DNA of 64,000 bases from Pseudomonadota bacterium (GTDB lineage Bacteria; Pseudomonadota; Gammaproteobacteria; Steroidobacterales; Woeseiaceae): NCBI GenBank assembly GCA_027621915.1, contig JAQCAD010000001.1, positions 124,001 to 188,000 of the forward strand, read 5' to 3'. The notes beneath the pieces were generated by a model. That model ran no database searches. It was given only the letters and a program-made list of their open reading frames with translations, and was not told the origin of the DNA. The position numbers were made by a program, and so were the translations under genes. Positions 23,972 through 33,506 of the stretch are shown here, one piece after another (the stretch's first letter is position 1; each line of letters begins with the position of its first letter).

Positions 23972-26584
23972 GTGTCCGGTTTTCTGCTTGGCTTTTTCTG
24001 GTTCCTGCTGTTTTTCGGTGGTGCGATTTACCTCGCGTATAACCGCGTAGGCCTGCTCTCGTCGACGGTCGCCATGGGCGGGATTTTGCTGGCCTATACA
24101 CTATTTGGCGATCCACATCTGCTCTGGTTGCTGGTGCTGTTCCTGCTCTTTGGGTTGCTGGTGTTTCCGAATTTGCTCGAACTTCGTCGCGAAAAACTCA
24201 CTCGCCCGGCACTGGCTATGTACCGCACGATGCTGCCCTCAATGTCGGACACGGAAAGAGAGGCTCTGGAAGCGGGCAATACCTGGTGGGATGGGCAGCT
24301 GTTTTCGGGAATGCCTGACTGGGACCAGCTCATGTCCTTCCCGGCACCGAAACTCTCGGACGAGGAACAGGCGTTTATTGACGGTCCCTGTGAAACGCTT
24401 TGCTCAATGCTGGACGACTGGGATATTTCACATGAGCGTGCCGACATGCCGCCGGCAGTCTGGGAATACATCAAGAAGCACAAATTTTTCGCGATGATCA
24501 TTCCCAAGCGCTACGGTGGTCTCGAATTCTCCGCCTACGCCAACGCAATGGTAATCGCGAAGCTTGCCAGTCGAAACACAACCGCATCATCGACGGTCGG
24601 CGTCCCCAATTCCCTCGGGCCCGCCGAGCTACTGCTGCACTATGGCACAGAGGAGCAGAAGGACCGCTGGCTACCCGGTCTTGCGTCGGGCAAGGAAATA
24701 CCCTGTTTCGCACTGACATCTCCTCAGGCAGGTTCGGATGCGGCCGCACTGATCGATAGTGGCATCGTTTGTAAAGGAAATTGGGAAGGCCAGGAGACGA
24801 TCGGTATCAGGCTCAATTGGGACAAACGCTACATAACGCTCGCACCGGTGGCGACCGTTCTTGGTCTCGCTTTCAAATTATACGATCCCGACCACCTGAT
24901 CGGTGACCAGGACGACTATGGGATCACCGCAGCCCTCATTCCGACCAACCTCCCGGGTGTCAGCATCGGCCGTCGACATCATCCGTTGGACATCGTATTT
25001 CAGAATGGCCCGACGTCCGGCAAGGACGTATTCGTGCCATTGGACTCGATTATCGGTGGTCCTGAAATGGCAGGCAAAGGCTGGAAAATGCTGGTCGAAC
25101 TTCTGTCAGTCGGCCGTGCAATTACCTTACCTTCAACGGCGGCTGGCGGTGGACAGGCCGCAGCATACGCTACCGGCGCCTACGCTCAGATCCGACGACA
25201 ATTCAATTTGCCAATCGCGAAATTCGAAGGCGTGGCTGAAGCGCTGGCGCGCATCGCCGGTCATACCTACATCATGAACGCTGCTGTCTCCGTAACCGCC
25301 GGCGCGATCGATCAGGGCGAGAAGCCCGCCGTTCCATCCGCGATTCTCAAATATCACTGTACCGAGCTCGGTCGCAAAGTTGCCAACGACACGATGGATA
25401 TACACGGTGGCAAAGCCATCATGATGGGGCCGAAAAACTATGTCGGTCGCAACTACATGGCAACACCGATTGCGATAACGGTGGAAGGCGCGAACATTCT
25501 TACGCGAAGTCTTATTATTTTCGGGCAAGGTGCGATGCGTTGCCATCCCTTTGTGTTGCGCGAGTTGCAGGCTGCGCAGGATGAAGATTCCGAGCGGGGG
25601 TTGCTCGAGTTCGATGATGCGCTCTTTTCACACATAGGCTATGCGATAAGCAATACAGCACGCGCGTTTTTCCTCGCGTTAACTCATGCGAAATTCAGCA
25701 ATGTGCCACTAAATACGCCGACCCGTCGTTACTATCAGAACGTCAATCGCTACAGCGCAGCCTTCGCGCTCGCAACCGACTTCGCAATGTTGACGCTCGG
25801 TGGCAAGCTTAAGATTAAAGAGTTGCTATCAGCACGACTCGGCGACGTTCTGAGTTGCATGTACCTGGCATCGACAGTACTCAAGCATTTCGAGAACCAG
25901 GGGAGGCGGGCTACGGATATACCCCTGGTCGAATGGTCCGTGAGAACATTGATGTATCACGCGCAGGAACAGTTACACAGTTTTTTGCGAAACTTCCCGA
26001 ATCGGCCCGTCGCGTTTCTGTTGCGATGCGTAATATTCCCGCGCGGGCGCACCTATTCAGCTCCGTCAGACGATCTCGGCCAGAAAATCGTGTCGTTGAT
26101 CACGGAAACCGGCGAAGCCAGGCAGCGACTCAGTGAGCAGGCATTCAAGGGGCTCGAACCGGGCAGTCCTCTGGGATTGTTGCAGGAAGCGCTTGAATTG
26201 TCCGAGCATTTCCTGCCGCTGGAGAAGAAGTTACGACAGGCAAGAAAAGAAGGACTCATCCATTCTGAGTATCTCGGACATCAGATCGAAGAGGCTGAAC
26301 GTGCTGGCGTAATCAACGCGAGAGAGGCCGCCGAGGTGCGCGACTACCACGAAAAAGTACTCTACCTTTTGTCGGTTGATGACTTTTCGCCTGACGAACT
26401 CGGGCGGTCCGGTGCCGGCAACAATCCTGCCGTTGCAGCGGCAAAGCACGACGTCGTGGAAATGGTGATCTCGCCAGACCCGGGCGACACCGTTAGCAGG
26501 AAAAATGTGAAGGCGAGGACGGCCGGCAAACCCACAAAAAAACCCGCCGGAAAAGAAGCGAGCAAGAAGAAAAAATCGAGCTAA
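23972..26584 (+). CDS. fadE: FadE-type membrane acyl-CoA dehydrogenase
   Basis: 870 residues, against about 814 for E. coli FadE. It catalyses the first oxidation of fatty acyl-CoA in beta-oxidation. Three N-terminal hydrophobic segments (about 3–70) anchor it to the inner membrane. The acyl-CoA dehydrogenase core follows (FFAMIIPKRYGGLEFSAYANA, PCFALTSPQAGSDAAAL, KFEGVAEALARIAGHTYIMNA, MDIHGGKAIMMGPKNY). A FadE-specific C-terminal domain ends in a lysine-rich tail (about 845–870). The start is GTG at 23972, with GAGGA about 10 bases upstream. The extended basic tail is longer than usual. Confidence 0.95.
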   Translation: MSGFLLGFFWFLLFFGGAIYLAYNRVGLLSSTVAMGGILLAYTLFGDPHLLWLLVLFLLFGLLVFPNLLELRREKLTRPALAMYRTMLPSMSDTEREALEAGNTWWDGQLFSGMPDWDQLMSFPAPKLSDEEQAFIDGPCETLCSMLDDWDISHERADMPPAVWEYIKKHKFFAMIIPKRYGGLEFSAYANAMVIAKLASRNTTASSTVGVPNSLGPAELLLHYGTEEQKDRWLPGLASGKEIPCFALTSPQAGSDAAALIDSGIVCKGNWEGQETIGIRLNWDKRYITLAPVATVLGLAFKLYDPDHLIGDQDDYGITAALIPTNLPGVSIGRRHHPLDIVFQNGPTSGKDVFVPLDSIIGGPEMAGKGWKMLVELLSVGRAITLPSTAAGGGQAAAYATGAYAQIRRQFNLPIAKFEGVAEALARIAGHTYIMNAAVSVTAGAIDQGEKPAVPSAILKYHCTELGRKVANDTMDIHGGKAIMMGPKNYVGRNYMATPIAITVEGANILTRSLIIFGQGAMRCHPFVLRELQAAQDEDSERGLLEFDDALFSHIGYAISNTARAFFLALTHAKFSNVPLNTPTRRYYQNVNRYSAAFALATDFAMLTLGGKLKIKELLSARLGDVLSCMYLASTVLKHFENQGRRATDIPLVEWSVRTLMYHAQEQLHSFLRNFPNRPVAFLLRCVIFPRGRTYSAPSDDLGQKIVSLITETGEARQRLSEQAFKGLEPGSPLGLLQEALELSEHFLPLEKKLRQARKEGLIHSEYLGHQIEEAERAGVINAREAAEVRDYHEKVLYLLSVDDFSPDELGRSGAGNNPAVAAAKHDVVEMVISPDPGDTVSRKNVKARTAGKPTKKPAGKEASKKKKSS

Positions 26585-26587
26585 CTT

Positions 26588-27997
26588 ATGGCAGACAGCT
26601 TCGGGCCGGTCTACGAAGTCACGCACACCGTTGATCGCGAAATTATCGCAGCATTTGACGACTGGCTGGGCCAGCACGTTGAAGCAATGCTCGATGTCTC
26701 AGGTATCTCCCGAGCGGCAATTTACACCGCAGACGATGATGGCGACGGCCGGCCCAGGCGGGTCTCACAATATCATTTCGACAGCGACGCCGATCTTGAA
26801 AACTATCTTGCAGGACCGGCGCAAGTCATGCGCCAGTCGGCTGTTGACTTGTTTTCTGAGCGATTCGACGTATCCCGCAGGGTTCTGCATGAAAGTGAAG
26901 TCGTGGACGGATCCCTGAAATCGGCAGCATTGTGCCTGAACTGTGGCGCAACACTGTCTGGCCAATATTGCGGCAACTGCGGACAGCGTGCCAGTTCCCG
27001 GCTGATCAGTATCTGGCAACTGCTGCGGGAGGCATTTGGAGATCTCCTGGAGTTGGACTCACGCCTGTGGCGAACGCTGATCCCTCTTGCGGTTCGTCCT
27101 GGAATACTCACGCGCGATTATCTGCAGGGCCGACGTGCTCGATTCATGCCTCCCTTTCGAACGTATCTCGTCCTCAGCATTGTTTTCTTCCTGGTTGCGT
27201 TTTTTGATCCCCGGGAGAATTTCAGTATTTTCTTCGACGACAATCCAGTTGCATCAGAGGAGCCTGGCGGGGACACCGACAATTCCAGGAACATTCGCGA
27301 CGAAGTCCTGCGAGAGTTCGTTGAAGAGGGCGTTCTCTCAGCCGATCAGGCCGGAATCGAAACACTACCTGCAGATGTGGACAGCATCGGGTCAGCGCCT
27401 GCACAGGCCGAGAACGCAGATGAAAATGAAGAGAATAGTGATGGCGTCAATATTCGCATCAATGGAAACCCGGCTACCGCCGACAAGTGCGCTGACTTCG
27501 ATCGTGAAGACATGCCACCGTGGCTCGAGTCCCGGCTAACACCGGATCGACTGAAGGTCATGTGCGAGCGCATCGTCGCCGACGACGGAAAGGCGTGGGG
27601 CTCAAAGCTCCTGGAGAACGTACCCGCTGCGTTGATAGCGCTTTTGCCATTGATGGCCATTGTTTTGAAAGCACTCTACCCGTTGTCAAAACGTTACTAC
27701 GTCGAACACGTCTTGTTCGTTGTCCACTTTCACGCGTTTATCTTTTTAGTCCTGACTCTGCAGATACTGTTTTCGAGGTTTGTGTCTCTCCTCACCCTGC
27801 CCGAGATGATTTCCGGGATAACAACGGCAGCCGTCTCCACCTATATCCCGGTCTATCTTTTCAAGTCGATGCGCAGGGTTTATGGCCAGGGGGGATTTAC
27901 GACGACCGCAAAATTCCTGGTGCTTTTGTTCGCCTACCTGATGGGCCTGGCTACCACGTTGATGGTGACCGCGACAATTGCGGCGTTCTCGATCTGA
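26588..27997 (+). CDS. DUF4286–DUF3667 fusion membrane protein
   Basis: 469 residues, three bases after fadE and probably co-transcribed. Residues about 7–105 resemble DUF4286, a small ferredoxin-like fold (VYEVTHTVDREIIAAFDDWLGQHVEAML...). Then comes a DUF3667 unit: a four-cysteine zinc knuckle at C116, C119, C128 and C131 (CLNCGATLSGQYCGNCGQ), the conserved WRTLIPLAVRPGILTRDYLQGRRARFMPPFRTYLVLS, and about five transmembrane helices. An acidic loop of about 110 residues lies between the first helix and the rest. DUF3667 proteins are inner-membrane proteins of unknown function. Confidence 0.82.
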   Translation: MADSFGPVYEVTHTVDREIIAAFDDWLGQHVEAMLDVSGISRAAIYTADDDGDGRPRRVSQYHFDSDADLENYLAGPAQVMRQSAVDLFSERFDVSRRVLHESEVVDGSLKSAALCLNCGATLSGQYCGNCGQRASSRLISIWQLLREAFGDLLELDSRLWRTLIPLAVRPGILTRDYLQGRRARFMPPFRTYLVLSIVFFLVAFFDPRENFSIFFDDNPVASEEPGGDTDNSRNIRDEVLREFVEEGVLSADQAGIETLPADVDSIGSAPAQAENADENEENSDGVNIRINGNPATADKCADFDREDMPPWLESRLTPDRLKVMCERIVADDGKAWGSKLLENVPAALIALLPLMAIVLKALYPLSKRYYVEHVLFVVHFHAFIFLVLTLQILFSRFVSLLTLPEMISGITTAAVSTYIPVYLFKSMRRVYGQGGFTTTAKFLVLLFAYLMGLATTLMVTATIAAFSI

Positions 27998-28119
27998 AGC
28001 CTTTACACTCTATAGTGAGGACATTCCGGAATAGTCTTGAGCAAGGGGTCGATCCCCTCTAGAATTTCCGGGCTGAACCAAATAACTGGCCACCACGGGA
28101 CCGTTAGCACACCGCAATA

Positions 28120-29592
28120 ATGGAAAGTAAACGCATAGGAATTAGTGGGCTGGCAGCCTATACGCCACCGTTTCGCGTTTGGCTGGAGGACTGGTGCAGC
28201 TGGAGCGGCAGCCAGTGGCCGAAGATTCGCGAGGTCGTCGGCCGCAGTTTCCGCGTCCGGGGGCGGAACCAGAGTGTTTATACGATGGCCGCTACTGCCG
28301 TAATGCGACTTATCGATCAGTACGATATCGACCCTGCGCGCGTAAAGTTTCTCGGGCTTGGTACGGAATCCAGCACGGACAATTCCGCTGGCGCAATTAT
28401 TGTAAAAGGCATGGTCGATCAGGCGCTGGTCGCCCGCGGCAAAGTGCCGATTGCCCGCAGTTGCGAAGTGCCGGAATTCAAACACGCCTGCCTCGGCGGC
28501 GTGTATGGCATGAAAAGCGCCATTCGTCACCTCGCGCTGGACGGCGCCGGCGGCCAGGCGATCGTTGTGTGCGCGGACATAGCAGAATACGCCCGTGGGT
28601 CGAGTGGCGAACCCACACAAGGCGCTGGTGCTGTCGCCATGCTGCTTGAGGAAAATCCGAATCTGGCCGAAATTGATCTCGTGCATTCAGGTTCGGCGTC
28701 GGACTATCGCATTATCGATTTCCGAAAACCGATGTCGCGCTTTTGTGGTCAGGACAGCGGCGATAGTCAGCAGGTACAGGATTTCCCGGTTTTCAACGGC
28801 AAGTATTCAACAACCTGTTATATCGATGCGACATTGCATGCACTTGCCGATATGTATGAAAAACGCGGCCTGGTAGCGGCCGACTATCTGCGATCTCTTG
28901 AAACGGTTTTCATGCACCGCCCATATCGTCGCATGCCAGAGACCGGCTACGCAGTGGCGTACCTTTTTGCCCTGGGTAGCGGGTCACCGGAAGATCGCGC
29001 CGAATTGGCCTCATTCTGTTACGAGGCCGGAATAGAGCCCCAGGCGCTTCTGGATGAGATGGGCAGCAAACCGGAAATCGTGACATTTGCCGATCCGGAG
29101 CGCCTGAATTACGAGGCTTATCCGCTGACGATGGGGGTCTTTCGGATTTTCCGCGCATCACGCCGTTACCGTCGCGAAATTCTGGACAAGCTGGCACTTG
29201 GCAGCGACACGATGCTGGATCTCGGAAATCTTTATACGGCCGCCCTGCCGGCATGGGTTGCAGCGGGCTTCGAGCAGGCCGCAGAGGAGAATCTCGATTT
29301 GGCGGGCAAGGAGTTGCTTACGCTGGGTTATGGAAGCGGCGATGCTGCGGAGGTCATCCCGTTTGTTGTCGCAAAAGGATGGCGCGAAGCCACGGCTGCA
29401 ATTGGTTTCGGTAAATCCATGGAATTCGCCGTTGACCTGAACGAAGAACAATATACGGCGTTACACTCAGGCCGTCGTGCCCCGGGTCTGGACTATCTGC
29501 CAAGAAACGAGTTCATCATCGACAAGGTGGGACGCACTGACGAACGTCAGTTTCAGGATGTGGGGATCGAGTATTACCGCTACGTGAGCTAG
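28120..29592 (+). CDS. mvaS: Hydroxymethylglutaryl-CoA synthase
   Basis: Condenses acetyl-CoA with acetoacetyl-CoA to HMG-CoA, the committed start of the mevalonate pathway. 490 residues, about 100 longer than Firmicute MvaS. It has the thiolase-fold motifs: general base E83 in GTESSTDNSAGAI, catalytic C124 in EFKHACLGGVYGMKSAIRH, and a histidine in FMHRPYRRMPETGYAVAYL near residue 267. SASDYRIIDFRKPM is also family-typical. The long C-terminal part holds an extra domain of about 100 residues. It faces the rest of the mevalonate operon, separated by 85 bases. Confidence 0.93.
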   Translation: MESKRIGISGLAAYTPPFRVWLEDWCSWSGSQWPKIREVVGRSFRVRGRNQSVYTMAATAVMRLIDQYDIDPARVKFLGLGTESSTDNSAGAIIVKGMVDQALVARGKVPIARSCEVPEFKHACLGGVYGMKSAIRHLALDGAGGQAIVVCADIAEYARGSSGEPTQGAGAVAMLLEENPNLAEIDLVHSGSASDYRIIDFRKPMSRFCGQDSGDSQQVQDFPVFNGKYSTTCYIDATLHALADMYEKRGLVAADYLRSLETVFMHRPYRRMPETGYAVAYLFALGSGSPEDRAELASFCYEAGIEPQALLDEMGSKPEIVTFADPERLNYEAYPLTMGVFRIFRASRRYRREILDKLALGSDTMLDLGNLYTAALPAWVAAGFEQAAEENLDLAGKELLTLGYGSGDAAEVIPFVVAKGWREATAAIGFGKSMEFAVDLNEEQYTALHSGRRAPGLDYLPRNEFIIDKVGRTDERQFQDVGIEYYRYVS

Positions 29593-29677
29593 ATCCAATT
29601 CGCCCGCGCACATCGCAAATACAATAACAGTCGGTGCGAATGGGTGACCTTTAGCAAGAAGCCAATAAAGTAGCGTG

Positions 29678-30256
29678 TCAATTCTTGACGGTATAGCGAG
29701 CAAGTGTCGCAGCAAAATTTTCCGTCAATCGCTGCCATTCCATCTTAAACCACGGCGTATATATTTCAGGATTCGAACGAAACGCTTCCTCAAGCTCAAC
29801 TACGGAAATAAATCGAAGCGCCTCGATTTCAGTCCTATTTGGCGTTGCGCTTCCGTCCAGCCTGCCCAAGAAAACGTGGCATAACTCATGTTCGGAACCG
29901 AGCTCCAGGTATTTCGCCTGGTAAGAAAACTTGTAGACGAACTCAAGAGATGAAATCGCGTGCAACTCGTCCTGCAAACGTCGCGTGGCGGCAAGCGCTA
30001 TCGATTCCCCCTGGCGCGGGTGGCTGCAACAACTGTTAGACCAGTACATGGGCCACAACCGCTTTCCTCGCGCCCGCTGCTGCAAAAGCAACTCACCATC
30101 ACTGTTAAAGAGAAACACAGAAAAAGCGCGATGCAATATTCCATCTCCATCGTGACAGTCCGCCTTGCTTAACAAGCCTGTTTCATTATCGTGCTCATCG
30201 ACGAGAATCAGGGATTCGTTTTCTGAGGATACGATTCTTGCAGAGGTATCGATCAC
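29678..30256 (-). CDS. idi: Isopentenyl-diphosphate delta-isomerase, type I
   Basis: 192 residues, Nudix-fold metal enzyme interconverting IPP and DMAPP, needed by any cell that relies on the mevalonate route. The catalytic cysteine is in SNSCCSHPRQGE. The partner glutamate and metal ligands are in SEHELCHVFLGRL. It is the last gene of the operon, eight bases after the reductase–kinase gene. Type I is the E. coli/eukaryote form, unlike the FMN-dependent type II often found with bacterial mevalonate genes. Confidence 0.95.
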   Translation of the reverse strand: MIDTSARIVSSENESLILVDEHDNETGLLSKADCHDGDGILHRAFSVFLFNSDGELLLQQRARGKRLWPMYWSNSCCSHPRQGESIALAATRRLQDELHAISSLEFVYKFSYQAKYLELGSEHELCHVFLGRLDGSATPNRTEIEALRFISVVELEEAFRSNPEIYTPWFKMEWQRLTENFAATLARYTVKN

Positions 30257-30264
30257 AGTGTTCC

Positions 30265-32502
30265 CTAAGCTTCCATTTGAACTATTTGATATCCGGCACT
30301 ACTTAACGCGTTGCCTACTTCACTGACTTTTCCGGGACAAAGTGCCACGATTGATCCGCCGCCACCAGACCCTGTCAACTTTGCGCCAACCGCGCCGGCA
30401 CGCCTTGCGATATCTACCATTCTCTCCAGCTCCGGCGTTGAAACCTCTAGCGCGTTAAGGAGCCCGTGGCACACGTTCATCATTGCACCCAGCCGCTCAT
30501 ATTCTCGGGCCTGCAGCGCAGCCGCGCCCGCAATACTGATATCGCCGATCTCGTCGAAAATTCTGGAGATCAACGTCTTGTTGCTTTCATAGCGACGTCG
30601 CACACTATCGATCTGATCCTTGGTGTCGCCACGGGATGCGCTGGATGCAATCACCAATGGTGGACTCTCTGCAAGACTGACTGATCGCATTTGCCGGTCA
30701 CCTTTATTGAACAGGACAGGCTGGTTGAACGTCGCAACATTGTTGTCAATTCCGGAGGGCGTACCATGAACAATTTCTTCACAACGAAACGCTAGCTGGT
30801 CAACCTCTGAATCACGCTTTCCCATGCCAAGCAGCGAGTCGAACGCACGAATTACGGCAACCGCGAACGCCGCAGAAGATCCCAGGCCCATGCCAATTGG
30901 TATTCTTGAAAGTACGTGAATATTGAAGCACCGGTCGCCAACTCCAAATTCAGCCATGATCAATGCGAGCACCGCGGCAACTCCGGCGGACTGGTGATCC
31001 CGAGGCGACCATTCGCTCATCAGATTCCAGTCGGGAACGGATAATTTTACGCGGTCTGCTCCTTTGCTGACTGTCGCCGTCAGCGCATTTGCCAGTGGCA
31101 GCGCAAGCGCAGAGCGGTTATAGACGACCGCGTGCTCGCCGAGCAATATCACTTTGCCGGCTGCGGCGCCTCGAGCTGCATTACCGGAAAGCGCGAGGTC
31201 AGATTTGTCGGTGCGGCCGCTCATTTCGGCCGTCAGCTCCTTCGCCTTCCAGGTCTTGATCTCTCCACTCTCGATCATCCCGGATACGACTTTATCGAAC
31301 ACGCCGTCCGGCACACCTGCTGTTGCCGCCACACTTCTGGCATGCAGGCTCATATGGCCCTTTTGAATACCGTCGGAAACCAGCGCCTTGAGCGCGGCAA
31401 AATTTTGTGCAAGACCGGTCGCGGCCATCACCTCTGCTAACTCGGTGGCAGATGACGTACCGCAAATGGCAAGCCCCAGCCTTGCGCCAGGATTGGACTC
31501 CAGTGACCCGCCAACGATGCCAACCTTTAAAGGCAGAGTCAGCTCACCCGACAAGTCTCCGTCTGGCAAGACCGTCCAGCTTGTCAGCGCACGGTATGCG
31601 CCGTGACGAGCCGCATACGCATGAGCACCCGCTTCAATTGCCCGCCAGTCATTACCCGTCGCAATCGCGACGGCGTCGATACCGTTCATGATTCCCTTGT
31701 TGTGCGTCGCCGCTCGATACGGATCAACATTGGCGAATTCATTTGCGCGCACGATGGCGTCGCGTACCTCCTCTGCCGAATGACCGCTGCTCGCAAGAAG
31801 CTCAAGCGAAACCTTCCCGTGCACGGTAACAAGAGACCTGTCCGCCAGGTTGGACAGTATGCAGAGACTGGTGCCGGCAGCAGAGATTGCGGATACCCGA
31901 GCGGCCACGCTCTCGCAGATCGAATTGACGACGTTGGCTCCCATCGCATCGCGGGTATCCACTAGCAGATGCAAGACGACGATCCACTCGCGACCCGGGA
32001 GTTGGTGCTTGAAGAATTCAATATCCCGTACACCACCGCCGCGTGCCAGGAGATTCGGCTGCAACTGGTTCGCAAAATCCGTGAGCTCCTGTTTCGCGAC
32101 TTTCAGACTTTCGATCACAACGTCGGGATTCCTGACATCTCCAAGTTGAATCTGGCCAATCAGGATTGGGTCGGTCGAAGTTGCGACGAATCCACCACTT
32201 GCCCGAAAGAGTTTCGCCGCTCCGCTCACGCCTGCGACGATTGATGGCTCTTCAACTACCATCGGCACGACGTAGTCTTTGTCATTGACAAGGAAATTTG
32301 GTGCAACACCGAAGGGCAATCCGAAAACGCCGATGACGTTTTCGATCATGCGATTCGCGGTTGTGACCGGCAGCAACGGCCTGCCTTCAGTCAGCAAGCG
32401 CGCGGCGTCCCGATCAATAAAACCCTCGGCGGACAATGACCGAATCCGGTCTTCAATCGCCAGTCGATAGAACCCGGCCAGTCGCGAATCGCTCAAGTGC
32501 AA
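30265..32502 (-). CDS. HMG-CoA reductase (class II)–mevalonate kinase fusion
   Basis: One 745-residue chain with two pathway enzymes. Residues 1 to about 425 are a full class II HMG-CoA reductase, close in layout to the Pseudomonas mevalonii enzyme. Catalytic residues are E85 (VVEEPSIVAG), K269 (THNKGIMNGID), D285 (ATGNDW) and H387 (GHMSLHARS). Residues about 444–745 are a GHMP mevalonate kinase: GKVILLGEHAVVY (449–461), PIGMGLGSSAA (535–545), TPSGIDNNVATF with D586, and KLTGSGGGGS near the end. A short linker (about 425–443) joins them with no stop or frameshift. The start is TTG 32502, overlapping the upstream kinase gene by 10 bases; TTG 32496 is an alternative. It converts HMG-CoA to mevalonate and on to phosphomevalonate. 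Confidence 0.93.
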   Translation of the reverse strand: MHLSDSRLAGFYRLAIEDRIRSLSAEGFIDRDAARLLTEGRPLLPVTTANRMIENVIGVFGLPFGVAPNFLVNDKDYVVPMVVEEPSIVAGVSGAAKLFRASGGFVATSTDPILIGQIQLGDVRNPDVVIESLKVAKQELTDFANQLQPNLLARGGGVRDIEFFKHQLPGREWIVVLHLLVDTRDAMGANVVNSICESVAARVSAISAAGTSLCILSNLADRSLVTVHGKVSLELLASSGHSAEEVRDAIVRANEFANVDPYRAATHNKGIMNGIDAVAIATGNDWRAIEAGAHAYAARHGAYRALTSWTVLPDGDLSGELTLPLKVGIVGGSLESNPGARLGLAICGTSSATELAEVMAATGLAQNFAALKALVSDGIQKGHMSLHARSVAATAGVPDGVFDKVVSGMIESGEIKTWKAKELTAEMSGRTDKSDLALSGNAARGAAAGKVILLGEHAVVYNRSALALPLANALTATVSKGADRVKLSVPDWNLMSEWSPRDHQSAGVAAVLALIMAEFGVGDRCFNIHVLSRIPIGMGLGSSAAFAVAVIRAFDSLLGMGKRDSEVDQLAFRCEEIVHGTPSGIDNNVATFNQPVLFNKGDRQMRSVSLAESPPLVIASSASRGDTKDQIDSVRRRYESNKTLISRIFDEIGDISIAGAAALQAREYERLGAMMNVCHGLLNALEVSTPELERMVDIARRAGAVGAKLTGSGGGGSIVALCPGKVSEVGNALSSAGYQIVQMEA

Positions 32503-33506
32503 TTTCCGTCCGAAACCTCAACACCATTTTGATCCAGGGCAAAATCGAGACTAACGAAGCCGCTTTCCTTCGCCCTCTCGCCAAACCGAACCACCGCCGA
32601 TTCATCAATTGCCATCACAATTCCAATATCCCCGCCTCCTGCGCCACACGGTTTGTATACAACGCCAGACGGCGCCGCCAAGTCCACCAACCCGTCGTGG
32701 CCAGCATCGAATATGCCAAGATTGTGGTCAATACTGAATCGCCGGAGCACTTTGGTGTAGCGACGGATTTCGTCAAGAATATCCGTTACATTGCCACCGG
32801 CCCAAGTCGACGATACTGCCTGCGCAGCAGTCAAAAGTGCATCCCAATTCCCTTCATCTCCGGTTGTCAGGCCCAGTTTGCTGATTTTGCTCCCGGTATC
32901 CGCCGCCTGCCCGCTCCACAAAAAACGAAAGAAAAGGCCCTCTGGCCACCGAAGCTGCAACGGCGCATCCCGATTGTTCATCCTGAATTCGATCACTCCG
33001 CCGTGCAGGCTCGTTGCGATGTCGACTCCGCTGCCCTGGCCACGTTGAAATGCCTTGTGTGCTTTCATAGCCAGGGCCCCGCGATTGTGCTGACCTGGAG
33101 CCAGCTCGCACAACGCACCAATCAGCGCGGTCATCGCTGCAGCGCTGGAACCCAGGCCGAGTTTTATGCCGGAGCCCGCCGCGAAGAAACTGCGTGTATC
33201 AACTGTTATCGACAGGCCGCGTTGCTCACGCGGCGCGGTAGCGAGCCATGCCATTTCAACAAGAGCCAGCCCCCCTATCGGCGGCTCGTCGAGCCAGGCG
33301 ACTTCTCCCCTGTCATTTGCCGTGAATCGCCACTGCCCCTCGGCGTGCCCTGGTGTCGCAATGCTGTGAAAGTCCTTTCCCGTCGTAGTCACTCGAACAT
33401 CCGCGCGGCAGTTTACGGCGACTGATATCGCAGGCGCTTCGCGGAGCACTGCGTATTCTCCCGACAAAACGGCCTTGCCTGGAGCACTGGCCGAGATAAA
33501 CGTCAC
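32493..33506 (-). CDS. Phosphomevalonate kinase (GHMP family)
   Basis: 337 residues from GTG 33506, which overlaps the mvaD stop as GTGA. A longer frame to 33617 runs through mvaD and is not used. The N-terminus ASAPGKAVLSGEYAVLREAP, the ATP loop GIKLGLGSSAAAMTAL, GQGSGVDIATSLHGGVIEF and the C-terminal YKPCGAGGGDIGIVMA are the ERG8/MvaK2 pattern. The gene makes diphosphomevalonate for mvaD. It is flanked by mvaD and the reductase–kinase fusion with overlaps on both sides. Confidence 0.88.
   Translation of the reverse strand: MTFISASAPGKAVLSGEYAVLREAPAISVAVNCRADVRVTTTGKDFHSIATPGHAEGQWRFTANDRGEVAWLDEPPIGGLALVEMAWLATAPREQRGLSITVDTRSFFAAGSGIKLGLGSSAAAMTALIGALCELAPGQHNRGALAMKAHKAFQRGQGSGVDIATSLHGGVIEFRMNNRDAPLQLRWPEGLFFRFLWSGQAADTGSKISKLGLTTGDEGNWDALLTAAQAVSSTWAGGNVTDILDEIRRYTKVLRRFSIDHNLGIFDAGHDGLVDLAAPSGVVYKPCGAGGGDIGIVMAIDESAVVRFGERAKESGFVSLDFALDQNGVEVSDGNCT

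Noticed and set aside
31000-31300. Frameshift or joined genes at the reductase–kinase boundary
   Set aside because: The frame is continuous with no stop, and both halves are complete on either side of a short linker, so it reads as a true fusion. Only sequencing error could say otherwise.
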